Source: Flavobacteriales bacterium (lineage in GTDB: Bacteria; Bacteroidota; Bacteroidia; Flavobacteriales; Flavobacteriaceae). From it: a DNA stretch of 57,423 nucleotides. The stretch covers positions 1 through 57,423 of the forward strand of contig JAMOMQ010000005.1 of NCBI GenBank assembly GCA_027066995.1. Direction: 5' to 3'. Positions 15,719 through 26,800 of the stretch are shown here, one piece after another. Positions within the stretch are counted from its first letter, which is position 1; each line of letters opens with the position of its first letter. The notes beneath the pieces are model-generated. The model did not search any database. It was not told the origin of the DNA and worked only from the letters and a program-made list of their open reading frames with translations. Position numbers and translations under genes: made by a program.

Positions 15719-17250
15719 TTATGAAACTGTTGCAAGAAGTTTCTTATGTTAAATTAGTCTTATTTGCATTAGCGCCTTTGATATTTGCCGGATTGATACT
15801 GTTTCCTGAAGTCTTGGATCCGGACAAGCCGGTTATAGCTTATATGGCAGGCATTGCCTTATTGATGGCTATTTGGTGGATGACTGAAATCGTGCCTTTG
15901 GCGGTTACTGCATTGTTGCCTGTGGCACTTTTTCCATTACTGGGTATTATGAGCGGCAAGACAGTCGCTTCCACTTATTTTAATCATATTATTTTTTTGT
16001 TTATTGGTGGATTTTTAATGGCTTTGGCCATGGAAAAATGGCATTTACACAGGCGAATTGCCTTGCGTTTACTTTTGCTGATAGGTTTGAGTCCATCAAG
16101 GCTTTTATTAGGCTTTATGTTAACTTCCGCTTTTTTGTCTATGTGGGTTTCTAATACGGCCACTACTATGATGATGGTACCGATTTTATTATCCATAATA
16201 GCAAAAATGGAAGAAATGAACCGCTCATCCGCTTTAAAAAAAATGGAAAAAGGTTTGTTGTTAAGTATTGCTTATGCCGCTTCTATAGGAGGCGTAGCGA
16301 CATTGATAGGCACGCCACCCAATTTGTCTTTTGTGCGGATATTTAAAATTTATTTTCCGGACGCCCCTGACATTTCTTTTGCGCAATGGCTGTTGTTTGC
16401 GTTGCCATTATCCCTTATTTTATTAGCCGTCACTTATATTTATTTGTATTTACTGTTTTTTAAAAAAAGCCAAGTAAATTTTACGGACGGCCAAACAGTA
16501 ATCGAACAAGAATATAAACAATTGGGTCCTATGCAATATGAAGAAAAATGGGTGTTGGGTTTATTTATCACTTTGGCTTTATTATGGTTATTTCGTCGTC
16601 CTATAGATTTGGGATATTTTACTATCCCGGGTTGGTCACAAATATTTAGACATCAAAAATGGATAACGGACGGCAATGTTGCTATTTTAATTGGCGTTTT
16701 ATTATTTTTGATTCCCGCCAAAAACCAAACAAAATCATATTTTTTGATGGATTGGCGCACTGCAGAGCGAATACCTTGGGGTATCATTTTGCTGTTTGGG
16801 GGTGGTTTTGCATTAGCCAGTGGGTTTAAAGATTCGGGTTTGTCGGCTTTTATAGGACAACATTTAAGCGGCTTACAATCATGGCATCCTATTCTTATTT
16901 TGTTGATTATCATTACTACCATTACATTTTTAACCGAATTGACTTCCAATACAGCCACGGTTGAAACTTTTTTACCGATATTGGCGGCTATGGCAGTGGC
17001 GACACAAGTCAATCCCTTATTTTTAATGATACCGGCTACTATTGCCGGCTCTTTTGCTTTTATGTTACCGGTAGCTACACCACCTAATGCCATAGTTTTT
17101 GGTAGCAAAAAATTAAAAATTGCAGATATGATGCAAACCGGTTTTTGGTTAAATATTATGGCTATTCTTATTTTAACCTTAGTAGCTTACTTGTATATGA
17201 ATTGGGTGTTTGGTATCAATTTACAGACTATGCCTAATTGGGCACAATAA
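15715..17250 (+). CDS. SLC13/DASS family sodium-coupled carboxylate or sulfate transporter
   Basis: 511 residues with about a dozen hydrophobic segments. The two family-defining SNT motifs are present, SNTATTMMMVPI in the first half and SNTATVETFLPIL in the second. They coordinate sodium and the substrate carboxylate in DASS transporters. GGVATLIGTPPNLSF and ATPPNAIVFG are the matching repeat motifs after each. It should import dicarboxylates, citrate or sulfate with Na+; sequence alone does not decide. Translation starts at 15715 (MIMK) or at 15721. It overlaps the upstream split-barrel gene by four bases and is followed immediately by a terminator shared with the convergent susD gene. Confidence 0.9.
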   Translation: MIMKLLQEVSYVKLVLFALAPLIFAGLILFPEVLDPDKPVIAYMAGIALLMAIWWMTEIVPLAVTALLPVALFPLLGIMSGKTVASTYFNHIIFLFIGGFLMALAMEKWHLHRRIALRLLLLIGLSPSRLLLGFMLTSAFLSMWVSNTATTMMMVPILLSIIAKMEEMNRSSALKKMEKGLLLSIAYAASIGGVATLIGTPPNLSFVRIFKIYFPDAPDISFAQWLLFALPLSLILLAVTYIYLYLLFFKKSQVNFTDGQTVIEQEYKQLGPMQYEEKWVLGLFITLALLWLFRRPIDLGYFTIPGWSQIFRHQKWITDGNVAILIGVLLFLIPAKNQTKSYFLMDWRTAERIPWGIILLFGGGFALASGFKDSGLSAFIGQHLSGLQSWHPILILLIIITTITFLTELTSNTATVETFLPILAAMAVATQVNPLFLMIPATIAGSFAFMLPVATPPNAIVFGSKKLKIADMMQTGFWLNIMAILILTLVAYLYMNWVFGINLQTMPNWAQ

Positions 17251-17278
17251 AAAAGGCTACCTTGAAGGCAGCCTTTTT
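17250..17278. terminator. Bidirectional terminator between transporter and susD
   Basis: AAAAAGGCT pairs with AGCCTTTTT, with an inner CCT/AGG extension after one mismatch. A-tracts on one side and T-tracts on the other let it serve both the plus-strand transporter gene and the minus-strand susC-susD operon. Confidence 0.85.
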
Positions 17279-17298
17279 AAATTTATGTTTCTATTTTT

Positions 17299-18729
17299 TT
17301 AGTAAAGCGGTGTATTAATATCAATTGTGCCCGGATAATTGTCATTTGCATCCTCTTCATTTTGCGGATAGATAAATCTTAAAGGTTGTCCCGAATATTT
17401 TGGGTCCCCGTTATCATCATAATGCAAGCGCATGTATTGTGGTACATCAGGATCGTTAAAACTTCTTGAAAAATCTATAAATGATTCATAATCACCAATA
17501 AAGAAAATATATCTTTCTTCAAATATTTCTCTAAAAAAGGCTTTAACAGGATCAATATTATCAGTATTTTCAATACCACCATGATCAAAATCCGAACTCG
17601 TATAAGGTTGGAAATCGCCGGAGCCAAATCCTCCACTGTAATTGCCTGCAGTTAATAAGGCTCTGTAAGTATTATAATAATTGAGGGCATCGTCAATTCT
17701 ATTTGCGTTACCGGTATTTCTCAATGTAGCTTCGGTTGCAATTAATAACATTTCACCATAAGTGACTAAAGGCATATTCCCGAAAAACAAACCGGTTCCT
17801 GAAGCGGTGGCATTAACATTAAGACCGTCTCCGGTATAATAATATGATTTACGAGTATCGGTGGTTTTAGAGTTATTTCTGAGGCCGTTTAATAGCCTTT
17901 TGTGTGCCCATGCTTCATTTGCTTTTAAATCACCGGATCTTTGATAATCAAATTGTTTGGTAGGGTTCCATTTTGAGTAAGGAGCATCTTCGTTACTGTC
18001 AAATTGGGCATATAAATCTTCATTTACATTTGAGGGGCCTAGAAGTGCTTCACTAAGTGCCAAATCGTATTGACGAGTATGTAAATAAAAACGGGCTTTG
18101 AGTGCGTGGGCTATTTTAACCCATTTATGTGAATCACCGGTAAAATAAATATCACGTTCCTCCGGTATATTACCAACATTTGAGTTTAAATCATCAATGG
18201 CTTCATCTAACAAATTTTGTACTTGTTGAAAAACTTGCGCTTGCGAATCGTAAACAGGATCAGGGTATTGATCAAAATCATTTAATTGAGAAAACGGCAC
18301 ATCTCCCCATAGAGAAGTTACCACGCCACCTGCCCAGGCTTTATATAGTTTGCCAATACCTCTTAACACGATATTGCCATCGTCATTTGCCATTTTAACG
18401 AGTAAGTCGGCTTGGCTCATTGTTAGGTATGCTTCACTCCATGGATTGTTAAAATCAGTTCCATCTGCATTATTCCAATTATCAAGTGATTTATATTGCC
18501 GGTCTGCTCCTGTGGCTTGGTTCATCCACATTAAAGCCATTCTCATACCATCTGCTTTATTAAAAAATTGATTTTCGAGCATAACAGCAGTCATTTCTTG
18601 TTCAGCTAAGGTAAATGTTATACCGTGAGGGTCCTCGTAGTAATCTTCTACAAATTTTTTACACGAAACACTTGATAAGAGTATCGCAATGTTTAATATT
18701 AATATTTTTATATGTTTCATAGTTGTCAT
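17299..18729 (-). CDS. SusD/RagB-family nutrient-binding lipoprotein (pair A)
   Basis: 476 residues. The signal sequence ends LLSSVSC with the lipidated Cys at residue 23 (Met at 18720 is an alternative start, which would make it Cys20). The body has the SusD tetratricopeptide-like helices: MSQADLLVKMAND, KLYKAWAGGVVTSLWGDVPFSQ, HKWVKIAHALKARFYLHT. The C-terminal segment FREIFEERYIFFIGDYESFIDFSRSF is also characteristic. The protein caps the SusC barrel at the cell surface and delivers ligand. The start is two bases (or eleven) after the susC stop, so the pair is one operon. No hydrolase is adjacent, so the ligand, glycan or peptide, is unknown. Confidence 0.9.
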   Translation of the reverse strand: MTTMKHIKILILNIAILLSSVSCKKFVEDYYEDPHGITFTLAEQEMTAVMLENQFFNKADGMRMALMWMNQATGADRQYKSLDNWNNADGTDFNNPWSEAYLTMSQADLLVKMANDDGNIVLRGIGKLYKAWAGGVVTSLWGDVPFSQLNDFDQYPDPVYDSQAQVFQQVQNLLDEAIDDLNSNVGNIPEERDIYFTGDSHKWVKIAHALKARFYLHTRQYDLALSEALLGPSNVNEDLYAQFDSNEDAPYSKWNPTKQFDYQRSGDLKANEAWAHKRLLNGLRNNSKTTDTRKSYYYTGDGLNVNATASGTGLFFGNMPLVTYGEMLLIATEATLRNTGNANRIDDALNYYNTYRALLTAGNYSGGFGSGDFQPYTSSDFDHGGIENTDNIDPVKAFFREIFEERYIFFIGDYESFIDFSRSFNDPDVPQYMRLHYDDNGDPKYSGQPLRFIYPQNEEDANDNYPGTIDINTPLY

Positions 18730-18731
18730 AA

Positions 18732-21700
18732 TTAAAAGTTAATTATTGTGGTAAATATAAAGGATTTAGTGGTGGGGTGGTTAAAGTATTGTAAACCACG
18801 GCCGCGACTGGACCCACTTAAATTACTTTCGGGGTCTATATGCCAATTTTTATCTTTGGTCCATAAATATAAATTGCGACCTGTAACACCGAAATAAATA
18901 GATTTAATTTTACTTACACCAAAAGTTTTTCCTTTAAAGGTGTAGCCAGCAGATACTTCTCTTAATTTAATCCATGTGGCATCTCTAAAAAACTGTGTGC
19001 CAACAGGGCCAAATCCTCCGCCGATACCGGTATACCAAATTTCATCTAATAACACTTCTCCGGCCCCAAAGTCTTTGACATTACCACGCACGGTATAAGT
19101 TCCATCACCATTATTTACTCCCCATATTTTTTGAGAAAAAACCAATGACTGTACGGTTTCACCTTTTGAGTTAACCATACTACCATCTACAGTTACTTCG
19201 TTTGCAGTTTCAAGCGTTCGACCAAAATAGGTCAGAGCACCATAGGTACCATCCCAAGATTTACCTCCGAAGGAACCGTCAACTAAAACTTTAAATTTAA
19301 ATTTCTTATAGCGTAGGTTAGTATAGATACTGGCTTTAAAATCGGCATTAGGATCACCGGCAAATTCTTTATCACCCTTAACTGGAAATCCGTTATCATC
19401 TAATACATATCCATTATTATCTCTTTTAAAATCACCGGAACGTAAAATACCGTAACCATATCCTTCGGCAACGCCGGATGATGTTGAAATGAAACCGTCA
19501 AGGGGTATATATTTACTTCCTTCTATATGTACTACTTTATTTTTATTTTGTGTAAAAGTTCCACCAAAGGTTAAATTTATATTAGGTTTACTGATTGTGA
19601 CATAACTGGCCTCTAATTCAAAACCTTTGTTAGTCATAGATGCCACATTACTCCAACGTTTTGTAAAACCTGTAGCTGCAGGAACACTTACAGGTAATAT
19701 TAAATCTTCAGATTTGCTGTCATAGTAAGAAAGGTTTAATGATAAACGTCGATTGAACATTTTAACATCTGCACCAAATTCAATTTCTGTTGTAATTTCC
19801 GGTTTTAATTTAGGATTGCCATTTCTGGGAGAACGCCAAAAAGCGCCACCATATCCACCGGCTGACCAGTAAGAAGCATAGCCGTCACGATCAGAAGCGT
19901 TAACATAATAAGTTGTAAGAAAATATGTTCCTGAAGGTTCGTTCCCAACTTTAGACCAATTTGTTCTTAAGGTTAGTTGGTTTAACAAGTTACTATCTTT
20001 ATCTTTAAAATATTTTAAGTTGGCTACATCAAAAGCTAGTGAAACAGATGGATATGAAATAAGGCCATAATAACCTGACGAACGTTCTGCTCGCTCGGTT
20101 AAGGTTAAATAGGCTAAATCTTTATATGTTAAAGTAGCTGTTCCGTATCCAGAATTTTTTCTTTTAACATATCCACCAATACCAGGGTATCTTTTGTCAG
20201 GAGTTGCATTTCCGGCATTTGAATTTTCAATAGGTAGCAAGAAATCATAATAATAAACCCAGTCATAATCATATTCTCTATGGAACCAATTTGTTCCTAT
20301 CATCATATCCAATGTTAGATCTTTAACAATTTCTGTATTTATTTGGGCTATTAAATCTCCACTCAATTGTAAAGAATTGTATATATAAGTGCTATAACTT
20401 CCTTTTGGCTCTTCGCCGCTACTTGTAGGAAAATAGGAGTCAGCTTGTTCTCCTGCATAGTCTACGCCGGCTTTGGCAATAAGTTTTAACCATTCATTTA
20501 CTTGATATCCGAAATTAGTACCGGCTATAATATGATTGGAGTAATAGGGGTTTTTTTGTTTATTTACTGTAAACAAAGGATTGCTATATCCCGGATTTCC
20601 TTTATAGAAAGTTCCAACAGGAGCCCTGTAACTACGATGGCTAAACTTTGAAATACTACCATATTCATGCCGTTCTCCATAATATCCGGAATTGTCAAAA
20701 TCAGCAGGCGTTCTATATAAACCTAATAACAAACCGGATAAGTTAGATCCTTTTTGAATCGCATTTTGTTTGGTATTGGCATATTGAATATTGGTTTTTA
20801 TTTTTAATTTTTTGGTAGGACTGATAATTGTATTAAAATTGACACCTATTTTTTTATAATAACTTTGGGCAAAAATACCTGTTTGATCCAAATGATTAAA
20901 TCCTAAAAAATATCGGGCTTTATCGGTAGCGGTTGATAATTGTATGGAGTTTCTAAGTGTGGTTCCGGCACCGATAACGGCATCATAATTTTTTTTATTG
21001 TAAGTTTTAGTTGAGTTTTTTTGAAAAACCATACCCCATTTATTACCGTCTTGGTCTTCAAAGTATAACGAATTGGCTTCATCATTTGGAATATAGGATG
21101 TTAAATCAGGAGCTCCGGAGCGCTCGGATATTTTATCTCCCCAGGATCCTGATTTGTCAAAGAATTGTCCTGGTAAAGGGTATTTACCCTCCTTTCCTTG
21201 ACCAAAAGTATCTTGTAAGGGAAATTTGGTTAAGGCATTGTCAATGCCATAAGAACTGGTTATGGTGACATTAATTTGACCTTTTTTGGCACTCTTTCCT
21301 TTTTTAGTGGTAATAATAACGACACCATTGGCTCCTTTTGAGCCCCAAAGTGCTGCCGCAGATCCGCCTTTAAGGATTTTAATACTGGCAATATTGTTAG
21401 GGTCAATATCGGCAATTTTTGAAGGACGTTCTACACCGGCTACGCCACTTCCGTAAATGTCATCTACAACGGGAACGCCGTCAACTACAAACAGTGGTTT
21501 GTTACTTAATATAATTGATTTTGGACCCCGTATGGTTATATTGGTAGATGCCCCGGGATCTCCGGAAGCTAAGTTAATATTAACACCGGAGACTTTACCT
21601 GACAACGCTGCAACAGGGTCACTTTCTCCGGAGGTTAATAGGGTTTTGGCTTTAACATTTGATATAGCTATACCCTTTTGACTGCTTTTTTTCACCTCTA

Positions 21701-22037
21701 CACCCAAAGCATTGATAGTTACAGCTTTAAGCATCTCTTGTGCTTCTCTAAGACTGACATTGATAACTTTTTTATCCCCAACTTTTTTTGAGGTATTTTG
21801 ATAGCCTATAAAAGAAAAGACCAGCGTTTGTCCTTTTTGAGCTTTAATCTTATAGTGACCGTCAAAATCCGTTGAAGTTCCGGCTTGGGTACCTTTTATT
21901 GCTACATTGACACCCGGCAATGGTTCACCGGTTTCTGCGTCCGTAACCGTACCTGTAATAATACCATTTTGTGCAAAGGTTAATTGAGTTGCCAATGCAA
22001 AAATGAGCATGAGTAAAACATGATAATTTTTTTTCAT
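18732..22037 (-). CDS. SusC/RagA-family TonB-linked outer-membrane transporter (pair A)
   Basis: 1101 residues. Signal peptide near 1-22 (LMLIFALATQLTFAQ), then a carboxypeptidase-like domain (ITGTVTDAETGEPLPGVNVA, with DFDGHYKIKA). The SusC plug follows with TINALGVEVKKSSQ, NITIRGPKSI, PLFVVDGVPV and LKGGSAAALWGSKGANGVV. A large beta-barrel ends at FTTIINF. It imports oligomeric nutrients as a complex with the SusD protein encoded next. The plug region differs clearly from that of pair B, although the first 100 residues are much alike. The start codon lies about 250 bases after the pair B operon, with a terminator between them, so this pair is probably transcribed independently. Confidence 0.93.
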   Translation of the reverse strand: MKKNYHVLLMLIFALATQLTFAQNGIITGTVTDAETGEPLPGVNVAIKGTQAGTSTDFDGHYKIKAQKGQTLVFSFIGYQNTSKKVGDKKVINVSLREAQEMLKAVTINALGVEVKKSSQKGIAISNVKAKTLLTSGESDPVAALSGKVSGVNINLASGDPGASTNITIRGPKSIILSNKPLFVVDGVPVVDDIYGSGVAGVERPSKIADIDPNNIASIKILKGGSAAALWGSKGANGVVIITTKKGKSAKKGQINVTITSSYGIDNALTKFPLQDTFGQGKEGKYPLPGQFFDKSGSWGDKISERSGAPDLTSYIPNDEANSLYFEDQDGNKWGMVFQKNSTKTYNKKNYDAVIGAGTTLRNSIQLSTATDKARYFLGFNHLDQTGIFAQSYYKKIGVNFNTIISPTKKLKIKTNIQYANTKQNAIQKGSNLSGLLLGLYRTPADFDNSGYYGERHEYGSISKFSHRSYRAPVGTFYKGNPGYSNPLFTVNKQKNPYYSNHIIAGTNFGYQVNEWLKLIAKAGVDYAGEQADSYFPTSSGEEPKGSYSTYIYNSLQLSGDLIAQINTEIVKDLTLDMMIGTNWFHREYDYDWVYYYDFLLPIENSNAGNATPDKRYPGIGGYVKRKNSGYGTATLTYKDLAYLTLTERAERSSGYYGLISYPSVSLAFDVANLKYFKDKDSNLLNQLTLRTNWSKVGNEPSGTYFLTTYYVNASDRDGYASYWSAGGYGGAFWRSPRNGNPKLKPEITTEIEFGADVKMFNRRLSLNLSYYDSKSEDLILPVSVPAATGFTKRWSNVASMTNKGFELEASYVTISKPNINLTFGGTFTQNKNKVVHIEGSKYIPLDGFISTSSGVAEGYGYGILRSGDFKRDNNGYVLDDNGFPVKGDKEFAGDPNADFKASIYTNLRYKKFKFKVLVDGSFGGKSWDGTYGALTYFGRTLETANEVTVDGSMVNSKGETVQSLVFSQKIWGVNNGDGTYTVRGNVKDFGAGEVLLDEIWYTGIGGGFGPVGTQFFRDATWIKLREVSAGYTFKGKTFGVSKIKSIYFGVTGRNLYLWTKDKNWHIDPESNLSGSSRGRGLQYFNHPTTKSFIFTTIINF

Positions 22038-22072
22038 ATTGAGTTATTTTGTTTAAACAAATTTTTAATAAA

Positions 22073-22080
22073 ACAAAGAT
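22073..22080 (-). promoter_or_regulatory. Possible -7 promoter element (CATCTTTG) of SusCD pair A
   Basis: The minus strand reads CATCTTTG, seven of eight bases of the consensus form TATCTTTG, 35 bases before the susC ATG. No -33 match was found, so this is tentative. Confidence 0.3.
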
Positions 22081-22197
22081 GGTAAAAATTTGTTATAAAA
22101 CATAATTTATGTAACTGTTCGTATATATTTTTTCGAATATTTGAATAATATTCTTTCTGATTATGTATTTTATTAAATATCATTAAATTGTATTTAA

Positions 22198-22235
22198 TTT
22201 TTGACAATAAATTTTTTAATATTTTTTGTCAAAAA
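22198..22235. repeat. Inverted repeat TTTTTGACA / TGTCAAAAA
   Basis: Two perfect 9-base arms are separated by a 20-base AT-only spacer, between the pair B terminator and the pair A promoter region. The arms contain the TGACA half-site also seen at 31-58 and 51695-51706, but with different spacing. Function unknown; it may be an operator or part of an extended terminator. Confidence 0.3.
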
Positions 22236-22266
22236 AAAGAGACTGCCTTTTGTGACAGCCTCTTTT
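22236..22266 (-). terminator. Terminator of SusCD operon B
   Basis: On the minus strand AAAAGAGGCTGTC can pair with the later GGCAGTCTCTTTT apart from two mismatches, and the 3' arm runs into a T8 tract. It lies 23 bases past the susD stop at 22289. Confidence 0.75.
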
Positions 22267-22288
22267 ATATATTATACTGGGTTCAATT

Positions 22289-23815
22289 TTATTGATCCCA
22301 CCATATTCTACTGGTATTTTTATCAGCAGGAGGTACTAGTGCATTAACACCCGATTGATAATTAGCTCCATTTAAACCTGATTCGTCAGATGGATAGATA
22401 TATCTTCTCGGAATATTTCCATCATTTAAATAATCATGTGCAGGTTGTAAAGCCGGGAATCCTGTTCTTCTCCATTCAGCCCAAGCGTCAAAACCTTGAG
22501 GGAATAAGCTTACCCATTTTTCTTCAGCAATTACTTGACCATAATCACCAGCATTTGCATCAGCTACACGTGCTGCAGCATATATAGGAGCATATGTGGG
22601 AAGTTCATTTTCATCAGCTATGTTAGGAGCAGATCCTCCATTTGCAATGATAGGTTTAACTTTATGATCATTAAGAGATTCATAAGATTTAATAATTCCT
22701 TGAGTTAACATATCATCTTTAACTTCGCCTGTCCAACCCAAATTGGCAGCATCAGCTCTGTTTAAATATGTATAAGAAGCGGTTAATAAAGGCAATGATG
22801 CTTTTACATTCCAGAAATAAGTTCTATTCATTTGAGCATCACCACTTTGAACAGCTGCATAACCGTATGGACGTCCATCAGCTGTTGGGTCAGTTGAATA
22901 GATATTGATACGTTTATCGTTGGTGTGGTTTGAAGTAGGATTCAAAGCTCCCGCACCATGTAAAGCATCGGTAAACTCCTGGGATAAGTTATAATCTTTG
23001 GCTCTATTTCGAGACCAAGGGTTATTTTGGCCGGGAGAGCTGTTATAAAAACTAAACCAAGCTTCATCGCTAACTGTTTCAATAACACCAGCGGGATCAT
23101 TTAAGGCAGCATTAAATTCAGTGGCAGCATAATCAGCAGCGCCTGGATATTTTTTTGATAATTGTAAACTGGCTTGCAGAATGAATGAGTTGGCAAATTT
23201 CTTCCATTTTGTCATGTCGCCATTATAGATAATGTCACCAATCGGGCCTGTTTTGCTTTCATCCATCAAATCACGAGCTTCTTTTACTTTGGCAATAATG
23301 CCTTTATACACATCTTCTTGATTGTCATAGGCTGGTGTTAAATTATCCAATCCTTTCATAGCTTCGCTATAAGGAATATTTCCAAATAAATCGGTTACTC
23401 TTTTATATATCACCGATTGAAAAACCATAGCTACGGCTTTTTGGTTTTCAGGTGCTCCTTTACTAACAACTGTGGGTGTGATATTATCACTATCGCTAAG
23501 AAAGTCTATTACTTCTTGCAATTCACTTATTTCATTGGAATAATATTGCCCCCAATAAGAAGCAACCTCATTATATCTCATCTCGTCAGTATAAACATTT
23601 TGAGTTTGATACTGTACGTACAAAGTTGGTCTGATTAGATACTCTCTACCTGTTATTGTGGCATAATTAACCATTGCTGCCGTCAATAAGGTTTGAGGAT
23701 CTGTTGAAGTAGGGCCATTGGTGTTTTCATTAATATCACCAAAATCTACATTTTTACAAGCCCCAATAGTAAGGGCAATTGTTACAAATAATATTATTGT
23801 TTTTAAGTTTTTCAT
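22289..23815 (-). CDS. SusD/RagB-family nutrient-binding lipoprotein (pair B)
   Basis: 508 residues with a lipoprotein signal (IALTIGAC, Cys20). Family features include NTNGPTSTDPQTLLTAAMVNY near the N-terminus, RPTLYVQYQTQNVYTDEMRY, VIYKRVTDLFGNIPYSEAMKG, WKKFANSFILQASLQLSKKYP, and near the C-terminus EEKWVSLFPQGFDAWAEWRRTGFPAL. The sequence resembles the SusD-like_2 group more than the original starch SusD. It follows its susC partner by four bases. Surface binding of the substrate taken up by that partner is the expected role; the substrate is unknown because no enzyme lies nearby. Confidence 0.9.
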   Translation of the reverse strand: MKNLKTIILFVTIALTIGACKNVDFGDINENTNGPTSTDPQTLLTAAMVNYATITGREYLIRPTLYVQYQTQNVYTDEMRYNEVASYWGQYYSNEISELQEVIDFLSDSDNITPTVVSKGAPENQKAVAMVFQSVIYKRVTDLFGNIPYSEAMKGLDNLTPAYDNQEDVYKGIIAKVKEARDLMDESKTGPIGDIIYNGDMTKWKKFANSFILQASLQLSKKYPGAADYAATEFNAALNDPAGVIETVSDEAWFSFYNSSPGQNNPWSRNRAKDYNLSQEFTDALHGAGALNPTSNHTNDKRINIYSTDPTADGRPYGYAAVQSGDAQMNRTYFWNVKASLPLLTASYTYLNRADAANLGWTGEVKDDMLTQGIIKSYESLNDHKVKPIIANGGSAPNIADENELPTYAPIYAAARVADANAGDYGQVIAEEKWVSLFPQGFDAWAEWRRTGFPALQPAHDYLNDGNIPRRYIYPSDESGLNGANYQSGVNALVPPADKNTSRIWWDQ

Positions 23816-23819
23816 TTTT

Positions 23820-26800
23820 CTAGAATTTTAATTTTAAGTTCATACCAAAACTTCTAGTACCTGGCAATTGACCATTTTCACCATAAGTTTGGGCCAATTC
23901 CGAAGGATCCCAGCCGTGAACGTTATCACTAGCAACGGCAATCATCATTAAGTTACGACCAATTATTCCTATAGAAGCGCTTTTAACAGCCTTACCTAAG
24001 AATCCTTTAGGGAAGTTATAATTTAAAGCAACTTCTCGAAGTTTAATGTAACTGGCATCATGTACAAAAGGCTCAGCCAATCGGTTACCATACCATTGTG
24101 TTGCCCAGTCATGAGCTTCAATATAATTGTCATAAGGTGTACCATCGGCAAGTACAGCTTGAATATGTACACCACCACCGTCAGCTACTGCATCACGTTT
24201 TGGATTACCTTTATCGTTGTTGCCAGCAGTTTCTGCGTATAAACCGGTATAAGTTCCCCACATTTCAGACAAGGAGAAAAATTTACCTCCTTTTTGGAAA
24301 TCTATAGCAGCTGTTAATGAAATTCCTTTATAAGATAACGTGTTTACAAAACCTCCTGTAAAATCAGGTAATACACTACCGAAATATTGGTTTGGAGCAA
24401 CGGCATATTTACCATTAGCATTAACTATAATATTACCATTTTCGTCTCTTAAGTAACCGTTACCTTTTAGTTGTCCCCACTCTTCGCCTTCTATATGTTC
24501 TAATGTTACAAAGCCAAATGCAGGTCTATTTGATGCACCTGCAGGTGTAATATCACCTCCGGATACACCGGGTGCTTGTAATACAGGAACGCCTTCTCTT
24601 ATTTTGTTTACAATAGTTTTGTTTTTACCAAAGTTAAAGGTCATATTCCAGTTCAAACCATTTCTGTCAGCTTTTAATATGTCACCACTTAAAGTAAATT
24701 CGATACCGCTTCTTTCAATTTCTCCAGCATTGGTTAAGAATTCAGTATAACCTGTTGTGGGTGAAATTGAAATAGGAATGATTTCATCAGTTCTTAATTC
24801 ATCATAATAAGTAAAGCTTAAAGCCATTCTGTTTTTGAAGAATTTAAGATCAGTACCTACTTCAACTGCAGTGTTCAATGCTGGTTTAATATTTGGATCA
24901 ACCAAAGTAGAAGGATTATAAGTATAAATTTGAGAACCCGCTCCACCAATAGGCTTAGTACCTATGTTATAAGCCGGATTGATTTTCAATGCATCTACGT
25001 CATTACCTACTTGTCCCCAACTAGCTCTTAATTTGGCAAAAGATAAAATATCATTTTTTTCAATTAATTTGCTAGCTATAAAAGATAAACCTACTGAAGG
25101 ATAGCCGTACCCGTTATTATTAGCAGGTAATGCAGAACTCCAATCCTTTCTATAAGTGGCATCTAAGTAAACCATATTTTTATAACCTAATGATAATTTG
25201 GTATAAATACTATTTACTTGTTTTTTATAAACGTATTTTCTGGTTACAGGGATTTCAGAGGCATTATTGAACACATAAACGTCAGGGATAACTAAACCGC
25301 CTTGGTTGGCAGTAACATCCATTTGTGTAGAAACTCTGTAATAATTATTTTTACGGATATTTCCTCCAATAAATGCTTCCACATCAAAGTTTTCAAACTT
25401 ATTTTTATAATTTAATCTGGCATTGTAGTTATCTTCTTGAGATTCACTATCCCATACACCAAAGCCATTTTGCCATGCATTATACAATTCTGGTGCTGCA
25501 GAAACACTTAGGTAAGAGTCTAACTTATACATGTTATGATAATTGTTTTTGTATCTTGACACACCGGTGTTTAAACTCCAATTGTCATTAATATCAATTA
25601 CCACACCAACGTTAGCAGTGTATTTATTAGATTTATCTCTGTTGTCATAGTGTTCTAACCAAGTGTAAGGGTTGTACCAGAATGCAGGCTTTTTGAACCC
25701 TTCTCTTCCATTAACCACACCTAAGTAACCATAATAATCAGGTCCCCACCAGTTCCATGAAGCGGTATACCCGTCAGGTGTTTGTAAATCTTTCAATTCT
25801 TTCATTTTTTGGGTGTCTAATTGACGACCGAACCAAGAGTTGAATGAACCGGTAGTTTGGTTACCATAGTCATCATTAAAATCACCGTGAATTTTAGAGA
25901 ACACCATATTTAAACCTAAATTCAATTTAATTTTAGGAGAAATGTCATAACTAAAATTAGAATTTACAAAATCTTTGGTCATGTCAGTATAAGGGATGAC
26001 ACCATTTACATCTAATTTAGAATATGCAAAACGTGCAGTAAATTTATTTGTACCACCGCTGACTGCTAAATTAGTTTTACTAAATATACCAGTATCGAAG
26101 AAATCTTTAACATTATCAGGTTGTGCAACATATTTTTCGGTTTTTCCATAGTAAGGACTATCGGGCCACCAAGCATACCAAGGTAAGTAATCTTGGCCAT
26201 CAAATTTTGGCCCCCAACTTTCATCAGCATAGTTATTGTCCCATATTAAATATCTTTTGCCGTCAAACTCTCCTCCTGTCCAATAAGAAGGATAATATGA
26301 AGGAGGAAGTTGGGATCCGAAAACATCAAAAGAAGCGTCTCCTTCATAGCCTTGGCCATATTCATTTTGATAATTAGGCAAATAGGCAATTTTATCCATA
26401 GTTACTGCTGTACCTATTTCCACATTGAAGGTGCCTTTTTTAGCTTGTTTACTGGTTAATACTACAACACCAGCATCAGCACGTTGTCCATATAGAGCGG
26501 TAGCTGTCGGTCCTTTTAATACGTTAACAGATGCAACATTGTCCATGTCAATATCATTTGGATTATCAACAGGAACACCATCCAATATGTATAAAGGATC
26601 ATCATCAGAAGTCAAGGAAATAGCACCACGAATTCTAATTTTACCGGACTCTCCTAATTTAGAACCGGCTTGACCATTTATTTGAACACCAGCTACTTTT
26701 CCGGCAATAGCTGTTTTAATATTGTCATTATGAGTGATGTTTAACTCTTTTTCTTTGACTTGTTGTGTTGCATAAGACAGGGTTTTTTCTTCTCTTTTAA

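Noticed and set aside
16653-17108. 151-codon minus-strand frame antisense to the transporter
   Set aside because: It is an overlap shadow: the plus-strand transporter has complete family motifs, while the antisense product has none.
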